Positions 26,158 through 32,715 of a stretch of 50,562 nt of DNA are shown here, piece by piece. The DNA is taken from contig JAHHHE010000011.1 of assembly GCA_019359535.1 (NCBI GenBank), forward strand, positions 1 to 50,562, read 5' to 3'. The DNA is from Gloeocapsa sp. UFS-A4-WI-NPMV-4B04 (GTDB lineage: Bacteria; Cyanobacteriota; Cyanobacteriia; Cyanobacteriales; Chroococcidiopsidaceae). The translations under genes and the position numbers were made by a program. How positions within the stretch are numbered: the stretch's first letter is position 1; every line of letters starts with the position of its first letter. A model generated the notes under the pieces. It was not told where the DNA came from and did not search any database. It saw only the letters and a list, made by a program, of their open reading frames with translations.

Positions 26158-27486
26158 ATGAAAAAGTCTATTACACAACAAATTTACTCTTACTTACGCT
26201 CGGCTCAACAGTGGTATCTACAGACACCAGAGCGATCGCTTGACGAAGCCTACAAAGCCGCCTTACTAATTAAAGCAATAGAGGATCAACATTTCAATGG
26301 TAATAAGATAGCGCCTGAATCCGCAAATTACGGAGACAGCGTTATGGCTTATTTTCAGACAGAACTAAAAAAACATCTCAGAACTGTCCGAATGAGACTT
26401 ACAGAATTTAAGGCAACTCGTTCAGTGTTCAGTAGTTCTGATCAAACTATCACAAAACTAGCAAAAAATAACGGCACAACTCCTGTTAGAGATTCTTTCG
26501 CTATTCAAACTACAAATAATTCATTAGTTTTAGAAAAGCTAAGATTTATTGATGAAGTATTAGCAAAGTACAACTTATATGAAAACACTTCAGCTTCAGT
26601 TGTACCCCAACTCGTCAAAGTTGAACCAATAACGGTTGTAAATCAGCAACTACCAATTACAAACATACCTAATAAAAAACAGAGTAAAGCTGAAGAAACT
26701 AAGGTATTACCAAGGTCTATTATAGGTACAATAAATCGTCTTAAAGTTGAGCTAGACCCAAGTTCTGAAGAAGAAGTTGTAAAGAAGTTCCGCACTTCTC
26801 AAAAAAGAACATATATTTCTGTAAGGTTGGTTTTACTGTTGATTATTGTGCCTTTTCTCACTCATCAAATATCAAAGCACTTGGTAATAAGTCCAATTGT
26901 TGAGCGGTGGATAAATACTCATGAAGATACTATATTTTTAAATTCGGAAATGGAAGAAAAGGCACTTGTAGAGATGCAAAAATTTGAGGAGAAAATCAAA
27001 TTTGAAAATCTATTGAGTGAAGCTGGCGAAATTCTGCCACAGAGAAGAGAAACTCAAATGAAAAGAAAAGTTCAGGAAATTGCTGAGGAATTTCGAGCCG
27101 AAAGTGCTAATGCAATTAAAAATATCTTTGCAGATATACTATCTGTGGGTGCTTTTAGTTGGCTAATCATTGTCAGCAAGAAAGACATTGCAGTATTAAA
27201 GGATTTTCTCGATCAAATCGTATACGGGTTGAGTGATAGTGCTAAAGCATTTATCATTATTTTGTTTACTGATATATTTGTAGGATTTCACTCGCCGCAT
27301 GGCTGGGAAGTCTTGCTGACAGGTGTATCGCGGCATCTCGGACTACCAGAAAATCATGATTTTACATTCTTGTTTATTGCAACGTTTCCAGTAATTTTAG
27401 ATACGATATTTAAATATTGGATCTTCCGTTACTTAAACAAAATTTCGCCGTCAGCAGTTGCTACTTACCGCACTATGAATGAATAA
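26158..27486 (+). CDS. pxcA: Proton extrusion protein PxcA (CemA family)
   Basis: The ATG at 26158 gives 442 aa, the usual length of cyanobacterial PxcA. The N-terminus matches SYLRSAQQWYLQTPERSLDEAY-like family sequence; a variable linker follows; then membrane segments at VRLVLLLIIVPFLTHQISKH, LSVGAFSWLIIVS, AFIIILFTDIFVGFHSPHGWE and FLFIATFPVILDTIFKYWIF. The HSPHGWE motif is typical of PxcA/CemA. In Synechocystis the protein is needed for light-dependent proton extrusion and acts at the plasma membrane or thylakoid; homologous CemA is in chloroplasts. A TTG three codons upstream is an alternative start. The stop lies 1 bp from the convergent 27488 gene. Confidence 0.92.
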   Translation: MKKSITQQIYSYLRSAQQWYLQTPERSLDEAYKAALLIKAIEDQHFNGNKIAPESANYGDSVMAYFQTELKKHLRTVRMRLTEFKATRSVFSSSDQTITKLAKNNGTTPVRDSFAIQTTNNSLVLEKLRFIDEVLAKYNLYENTSASVVPQLVKVEPITVVNQQLPITNIPNKKQSKAEETKVLPRSIIGTINRLKVELDPSSEEEVVKKFRTSQKRTYISVRLVLLLIIVPFLTHQISKHLVISPIVERWINTHEDTIFLNSEMEEKALVEMQKFEEKIKFENLLSEAGEILPQRRETQMKRKVQEIAEEFRAESANAIKNIFADILSVGAFSWLIIVSKKDIAVLKDFLDQIVYGLSDSAKAFIIILFTDIFVGFHSPHGWEVLLTGVSRHLGLPENHDFTFLFIATFPVILDTIFKYWIFRYLNKISPSAVATYRTMNE

Positions 27487-27487
27487 T

Positions 27488-28186
27488 TCATGTATCATTT
27501 TGTTTAAGCCAGGTTTCAAAGTAGCGCTTGCGCTCTAAAAGTTGCTGTAACTTTTGATAACGGGCGATCGCAATACTAACACTAGGCAACTGTTCCAATG
27601 GACAGGGACGAGACCACTTTTTGCCAGTTGTATCTAGACCACATAGCAGGTAGCCAGCACGAGGCGATTCGCAGGTGACTTTCCCTTGCTCAAAATTAAG
27701 AACTTCTTGCACATAGTCCATTTTCGGTTCAACTGAGTCACCGCGAGAAGTCATGTTTTTTGGTGGTGTATACTGCTGAGACTCCAACCACCCATCCACA
27801 ATCGGTCCTTCTAAGTAAAGGTGTTTAATTTGATCCACTATTTTCTGAATTTCAGCCATACAAGTGGCAGTATCTGTGTAATCTGGTAACAAGTTCTTTT
27901 TTGAAGCTGGATTTGAGCCGCTACGGGTACGATTTATGCTGGAATTGAAATTGGGTAGCACTGGTTCTTGATAAGTGCTTTGTTGTGGTGGAAACCTCTG
28001 TACAGGAGGCGAAGGAATTAATCTGCCTTTATCGCGTGGTTGTTGCTCAGAATCGCGCTTTTGGGCGGTGCTATTTATTTCAAATGAGTAGCTACGATTT
28101 TCCGTAGCAGGTGGTTCAGGGTAAGAAGCAGTGCTGATCCCTAAATTTTGCAAAGTTGCCTCAATTCGTTTTAAATCTGCTTTCAT
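27488..28186 (-). CDS. Conserved hypothetical protein
   Basis: From ATG 28186 the product is 232 aa: a short N-terminal helix (MKADLKRIEATLQNLGI), a Pro/Gln/Ser-rich low-complexity middle (about 25-85), and a compact C-terminal part with LPDYTDTATCMAEIQKIVDQI, HLYLEGPIVDGWLESQQY, RAGYLLCGLDTTGKKWSRPCP and a Lys/Arg-rich end. No known domain or membrane segment is visible. The organisation is like that of cyanobacterial conserved proteins of unknown function. It is convergent with pxcA and shares no terminator with it that I can see. An ATG 8 codons upstream is possible. Confidence 0.6.
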   Translation of the reverse strand: MKADLKRIEATLQNLGISTASYPEPPATENRSYSFEINSTAQKRDSEQQPRDKGRLIPSPPVQRFPPQQSTYQEPVLPNFNSSINRTRSGSNPASKKNLLPDYTDTATCMAEIQKIVDQIKHLYLEGPIVDGWLESQQYTPPKNMTSRGDSVEPKMDYVQEVLNFEQGKVTCESPRAGYLLCGLDTTGKKWSRPCPLEQLPSVSIAIARYQKLQQLLERKRYFETWLKQNDT

Positions 28187-28461
28187 ATTCACTTCGCTAA
28201 AAATCAACAAATATTTTGTTTATGCTTAGTTACAAACCGTCCGCTTTGTCTTTGGTCGAGTGCATTTAAGCTCTATAGCTCTTGCTTCGTGCCATTAGAT
28301 AATATTGGTGCTAATTTTATCTGTTAAAAGTCGTTATAACCAAAACTCCATTGATAGAGTTCCTGTATAAAGGGGTAATGGGTGTTGGGTGTTGTGTATT
28401 GGGATGATGGGCAATTCTTCTGATCTCTGATCCCTGCTCCCCTCTCGCCTCCTTGCCCCTT

Positions 28462-28524
28462 ATCCCCAAGGGGGACCCCGAGTTCCCCTTTGGGGACCCC
28501 GAGTTCCCCAAAGGGGGCCCCAAG
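28462..28524. repeat. Palindromic 21-bp tandem repeat upstream of cobU
   Basis: GGGGACCCCGAGTTCCCC occurs at 28471-28488 and 28492-28509, exactly 21 bp apart, flanked by CCCCAAGG and AAAGGGGGCCCC. Every unit contains self-complementary GGGG/CCCC blocks. It ends about 35 bp before the cobU start. Confidence 0.85.
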
Positions 28525-28558
28525 CCTCCCCTGCTCCCCTTCTAACCCCTCTTTCACT

Positions 28559-29116
28559 ATGGGTATCATCTTAGTAACAGGACCAGCCAGATCAGGTAAA
28601 AGTGAATGGGCTGAAACACTGGCAATGCAGTCTGGCAAATCAGTTATTTATGTAGCAACCGCCCAAGTTGACGCGGGTGATGCAGAGTGGGGGTTTCGGA
28701 TTGAACAACACCGCGATCGCCGCCCTAGCAATTGGCTAACGCTAGAAGTGCCGCAAAACTTGGTAGCAGCTATCAAAACTACTCCTCTAGATAGTTGTTT
28801 ATTGATTGATTCCTTGGGTACTTGGGTAGCGAATTTATTGGAACAGGATAATTCCAACTGGGAGGAAACAGGACAAAATTTATGCTTGAGTTTAGAGCTT
28901 GCAGATAGAGATATCATTGTAGTTGCAGAAGAGACAGGCTGGGGTGTAGTGCCAGCTTATCCAATTGGTCGGACATTCCGTGATCGCCTGGGTAATTTAG
29001 TTCGCCGCTTGGGAGCGATCGCCAATCCTGTTTACCTAGTTACTGGCGGATACGTTCTTAACCTCAGCGCCCTCGGTTCTCCCTTGCCACCAGCATTGCC
29101 AATCGACAAGCGTTAG
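28559..29116 (+). CDS. cobU: Bifunctional adenosylcobinamide kinase/guanylyltransferase CobU
   Basis: From the ATG at 28559 the 185-aa protein starts MGIILVTGPARSGKSEWAET with the P-loop GPARSGKS (residues 8-15). It has HRDRRP (the His that carries GMP in CobU is in this region), SLGTWVANLL, VVAEETGWGVVPAYPIGRTFRDRLG, RRLGAIANPVYLVTGG. The family phosphorylates adenosylcobinamide and then transfers GMP, late steps in cobalamin nucleotide-loop assembly. An upstream in-frame ATG at 28490 would be encoded by the palindromic repeat and is rejected. No other cob gene is adjacent, and I see no cobalamin riboswitch. Confidence 0.93.
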   Translation: MGIILVTGPARSGKSEWAETLAMQSGKSVIYVATAQVDAGDAEWGFRIEQHRDRRPSNWLTLEVPQNLVAAIKTTPLDSCLLIDSLGTWVANLLEQDNSNWEETGQNLCLSLELADRDIIVVAEETGWGVVPAYPIGRTFRDRLGNLVRRLGAIANPVYLVTGGYVLNLSALGSPLPPALPIDKR

Positions 29117-29227
29117 TATATACCTGACCAATCAATTACCAATTATCCCCATCATTGGTCATTGGTCATTGATTTTGACTCCTCCAGTCGATTTTGGATA
29201 GCTCCCCTGCTAAAAAAGCTATAACTT

Positions 29228-29644
29228 ATGGCATCCGAACAAAAAGTTAAACAGTATCTTGCTTACTGGTTCCAGCTAGGCAAAAAAGTTTTGACTCACA
29301 ATGGTCAAACAATGCTGCCCCAACCAGTAATTCGAGGTGATCGCTACAGTCAAGAATTTGAAGATTGTTGGCGGCAAATTACATTAGCAGATAGCGGCGA
29401 CAGCTACCTAGAAGGAACTGAACAAAGCATTGCCGAACTACTAACACCAGCTTGGGAATTAGCAGGCTGCGCCCGTTGCTCTATGCCCGTAACAATTCGC
29501 AGCGTCGGAATAGCATCATTGTTTTGTCCCTGCAACGATTTACCCACTTGGCCAAATACAGAAATTCCTGCACCGCGATCGCCAGTCAACACTCAAGCAC
29601 AATTAACAGACATCCGCGATCGACTCCTGAAAGATAGGGAATAG
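29228..29644 (+). CDS. Conserved cyanobacterial hypothetical protein with Cys motifs
   Basis: The 138-aa protein starts MASEQKVKQYLAYWFQLGKK and contains an EGTEQSIAELLTPAWELAGC region followed by CARC and CPC (CxxC and CxC), which could bind a metal. There are no membrane segments. I do not know its function. The ATG at 29228 is the only sensible start. It is separated by 110 bp from cobU and may share its transcript. Confidence 0.65.
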   Translation: MASEQKVKQYLAYWFQLGKKVLTHNGQTMLPQPVIRGDRYSQEFEDCWRQITLADSGDSYLEGTEQSIAELLTPAWELAGCARCSMPVTIRSVGIASLFCPCNDLPTWPNTEIPAPRSPVNTQAQLTDIRDRLLKDRE

Positions 29645-29691
29645 GGATCAGGGGTTAGGGGTTAGAGAAATATAATATCTCCCCTGCACCC

Positions 29692-29755
29692 TTGCTCCTC
29701 TGCTAAGAATGCTAAGAATGCTCCTCTGCTAAGAATGCTAAGAATGCTCCTCTCC
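29692..29755. repeat. Tandem AGAATGCT repeat near the rnz 3' end
   Basis: CTCCTCTGCTAAGAATGCTA is followed by AGAATG and then the same 26-bp unit again. The unit is present in inverted orientation at 23324-23351. The neighbouring ATCAGGGGTTAGGGGTTAG (29648-29666) is another dispersed repeat. Confidence 0.75.
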
Positions 29756-29758
29756 TCC

Positions 29759-30715
29759 CTATTTCCCAACTACCGTTTCCCGTTCTCGCCGCCTAGGTAC
29801 TTCATAGCTTAAGAAATCATAAGCGATCTCTGTATTGGGGAAAATGGCACGAGCTTCTTTTAGCAGATCTTTTAACTCCAGATTATTTCCAGGCGCATAA
29901 CGGGGACTGAAATGAGTCATAATCAGCCGCTTCACATTAGCTGTCAATGCTACTTGCGCCGCCATTGTAGAAGTTGAGTGAAAGCGCTGGAAAGCAAGAT
30001 CGGCATCCTCGTGGGCAAAAGTCGCCTCGTGAATTAGGACATCGGCATCTTGAGCAAGTTCTACTGCGCCGTCACAATACACTGTATCTGTACAATAAAC
30101 AACTTTGCGCCCTACTTCCGTTGGCCCACACAGTTCTGCACCATTGATTTGCCGTCCATCAAGTAGCGTCACTGTTTCACCGCGCTTTAGCTGACCGTAA
30201 ACTCTGCCTGGAGGAATTGAGAGCGCCTTTGCTTTTTCAATATCAAAGCGCCCTGTACGGTCTTTTTCTGCGACTCGATAGCCAAAGTCGGTAATGCGAT
30301 GCTCTAATCGACCACAGCTAACGATATATTCTTCATCTTCGTAGATTACACCTGGTTCTACGGCGTGGACGTTGATCGGATAAGACAAATGAGTGTGGGA
30401 ATAACGACTACAGGCTCGCAGATATTCATCTAATTTAGGTGGCCCATAAATATCGATTTGGGTAGGATTACCAGCCAAGCCGCACGTGGCTAAAAGACCC
30501 ATCAAGCCAAAAATATGGTCGCCGTGCATATGGGTGATAAAAATGCGGCTAAGTTGGCTAATTTTCAGGTCACTGCGAATAATTTGATGCTGGGTTCCTT
30601 CGCCACAGTCAAATAGCCACAGTTCTGCTCGTTGAGGCAGACGTAAAGCGACACTGGAAACATTACGCGATCGCGTGGGTACACCCGAACTTGTCCCTAA
30701 AAATGTAATCTGCAC
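29759..30715 (-). CDS. rnz: Ribonuclease Z (tRNA 3'-end endonuclease)
   Basis: The 318-aa protein fits bacterial RNase [15 protein letters not shown] start, [11 protein letters not shown], the metal-binding HMHGDH (H62, H64, D66, H67), [13 protein letters not shown] with the His of the metal site, and [10 protein letters not shown], ending with MTHFSPRY (His) and EVPR. RNase Z cuts tRNA precursors after the discriminator to expose the 3' end for CCA addition or maturation. It is divergent from the SpoIID gene. The ATG start is usual for the family. Confidence 0.95.
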   Translation of the reverse strand: MQITFLGTSSGVPTRSRNVSSVALRLPQRAELWLFDCGEGTQHQIIRSDLKISQLSRIFITHMHGDHIFGLMGLLATCGLAGNPTQIDIYGPPKLDEYLRACSRYSHTHLSYPINVHAVEPGVIYEDEEYIVSCGRLEHRITDFGYRVAEKDRTGRFDIEKAKALSIPPGRVYGQLKRGETVTLLDGRQINGAELCGPTEVGRKVVYCTDTVYCDGAVELAQDADVLIHEATFAHEDADLAFQRFHSTSTMAAQVALTANVKRLIMTHFSPRYAPGNNLELKDLLKEARAIFPNTEIAYDFLSYEVPRRRERETVVGK

Positions 30716-30912
30716 GTAAATCAGCCAAACTATAAAAGAATTATCGTAATTTCTTTTCTATGGTGGCACGCCAACGTCCAAAAACTCGTCTTTTGAAGTT
30801 GACTGCTGCAAAGATTAGTTACCTTATATTAATTAATTTAAATTTTAGCGAACTGAAAACTTCAAACAATTCACAAGCAAAACCTATACTTCAGTGCGAG
30901 GAGATTGCCCGA

Positions 30913-32043
30913 ATGAATTTTAGACTGTTGTTGACCTTTTTTTCTCACAAAGCAAGCCATTGGTGGCTTTCTGCCATTTTGTGGCTCGTCTTGGTTGCGC
31001 CTGCTCAAGCAGCTATGCAATTACGAGTGGCGATTGAACAAAGTGCAAGTCAAGTCAAAGTTGGCAGTTCTACCCAAGGAGTCGTGCGTGACTATAATAC
31101 CAATCGACCACTGGGACAAATTGCGGCGATGAATGCCTTTTACGCCCAGCCGAGAGAGGGCGGAGTTGCTTTAGAGCAGATGGAGGCGGGCGCAATGTGG
31201 ATTGAGCCGAGTGGTAATGGCTATGTGTATATTGGCGATCGCTGGTATCGTGGTAAAACTCTGCTAGTTCCTACCGCCAAAGGCTTAACAGCAGTTAACT
31301 ACGTCGATTTAGAACAATATCTCTATAGCGTTTTGGGCGGCGAAATGAATGGTAATTGGCCTCAAGAAGCCCTCAAAGCTCAAGCCGTCGCTGCCCGTAC
31401 CTACGCTATTTATAAGCAACAAAATGAGAAAAATCCTGTTTATGATGTTGTAAACACACAAGCATCACAAGTGTACACAGGCGTGAAGAGTGAAGCTCCT
31501 GGCACTTATGCGGCTGTGAATGCAACTACTGGACAGATACTGACTTACAAAAACCAGGCCATCCTCTCGGTTTTTCATGCCTGTTCTGGAGGACACACCG
31601 AAAATGTCGAAGATGTCTGGTTTGAGGCGTTGCCTTATCTGCGTGGCGTTCAAGACTTCGATCAAAATGTCAGCGCCTGTCAGTGGGTAAAAACCTTTTC
31701 TCCAGAAGAACTCAACCGACGAATTTCTGGAGTAGGCAATCTTGTCTCCCTAAATCCAACTCTTACGCCTTACGGAAGCATCAAAACAATAAATGTTATT
31801 GGCGACAAGGGAACGCGGGAACTTAGAGGCGATGCTGTGCGGAATGTCTTAGGTCTTAAAAGTACACGCTTCACGATCACAGAAGAGCCTTTAGGTTTGC
31901 GATTCGATGGCCGTGGTTGGGGTCATGGTCTAGGAATGAGCCAATGGGGAGCTTACACTTTAGCTCAGAGAGGAGTTAAATACCAGCAGATTTTGCGGCA
32001 CTACTACCAAGGCACTAACCTTGCTAAAATTCAAGTCCGATAG
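30913..32043 (+). CDS. SpoIID/LytB-domain secreted protein
   Basis: The ATG at 30913 with GAGGAG about 9 bases upstream gives 376 aa; a start at 30760 would add 51 residues without signal character and is rejected. The N-terminus is a signal peptide (WWLSAILWLVLVAPAQA then AMQ). The SpoIID core shows LEQYLYSVLGGEMNGNWPQEALKAQAVAARTYAI and GRGWGHGLGMSQWGAYTLA. In Bacillus SpoIID cleaves denuded glycan strands; in cyanobacteria the domain is found in secreted proteins, likely cell-wall lytic transglycosylases. A clear terminator lies 80 bp downstream. Confidence 0.88.
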   Translation: MNFRLLLTFFSHKASHWWLSAILWLVLVAPAQAAMQLRVAIEQSASQVKVGSSTQGVVRDYNTNRPLGQIAAMNAFYAQPREGGVALEQMEAGAMWIEPSGNGYVYIGDRWYRGKTLLVPTAKGLTAVNYVDLEQYLYSVLGGEMNGNWPQEALKAQAVAARTYAIYKQQNEKNPVYDVVNTQASQVYTGVKSEAPGTYAAVNATTGQILTYKNQAILSVFHACSGGHTENVEDVWFEALPYLRGVQDFDQNVSACQWVKTFSPEELNRRISGVGNLVSLNPTLTPYGSIKTINVIGDKGTRELRGDAVRNVLGLKSTRFTITEEPLGLRFDGRGWGHGLGMSQWGAYTLAQRGVKYQQILRHYYQGTNLAKIQVR

Positions 32044-32123
32044 AAGTTAAGCTCACAGACGAAGAGGTAACTTCGCTCTTTTTGGATGACATTTTCTATT
32101 TCTATACATAGCTCTTTTTTGTT

Positions 32124-32154
32124 AGTGGGTTGCTAATAGCAACCCACTTTTTTT
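32124..32154 (+). terminator. Rho-independent terminator after the SpoIID-like gene
   Basis: Arms AGTGGGTTGC and GCAACCCACT pair perfectly around the loop TAATA and run into seven T residues. It insulates the following polysaccharide cluster from upstream transcription. Confidence 0.92.
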
Positions 32155-32715
32155 AATCAGCTATATATTTTACCTTTTTCAGTACAAATGAAATCTAAAA
32201 TAAATATTAACTTTATAACTCTCAATTTTTATATAGACTTTTTTGCAGAATTTGATAATTGGATAAATACTCCTATAACTTTAATAAAAAGTGTTTTTTT
32301 GTAAATAGTAGTTTAACGTAGATAGAAATTTTGATAAACTACAGCCAAAGCTAAGTTAATTTTATACATCTAGCCTCTGGTAGATGCCTATGATTTGGAA
32401 GTAGTGAAATGATTACTTAGTAGGAAACTTGAAGTTTAATCCACTTAATTAATCTAAATATTTTTGTTTTATTGCCTAAAAGTGGTGTAATAATAGCAAC
32501 ACAATATGGCAGTAAAAATAATTACATCATAATCTGCGAACTTTGTGCAGACTATAAATAACTTTACCTCTTCGCCAGCACTTGGGGGTAAAGATTTGAT
32601 GTGATTTTTAGAAATTTAAGCAAGTTTCTCAGCAACTAATGGTCTGCTTGCATAAAAAGCAAAAAAAATGCTGATAAGTATTAGAGCAATGTAGGCAAAA
32701 TAAAATCGACTTTTT
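32155..32715. other. AT-rich leader region before the polysaccharide cluster
   Basis: About 560 bp with no gene, strongly AT-rich and free of HIP1 sites. It should hold the promoter for the cluster, but I cannot place -35/-10 boxes with confidence. No known RNA motif is recognised. Confidence 0.4.

Noticed and set aside
28490-28558. Longer start for CobU
   Set aside because: The extension would be encoded by the palindromic repeat, and the P-loop normally lies close to the N-terminus as in the start at 28559.
28211-28558. Cobalamin riboswitch before cobU
   Set aside because: I looked for a B12-box-like conserved core and saw none; the region is low-complexity C/G repeats.
30760-30912. Longer start for the SpoIID-like protein
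   Set aside because: A clear signal peptide begins at the inner ATG with a good RBS; the extension is not signal-like.
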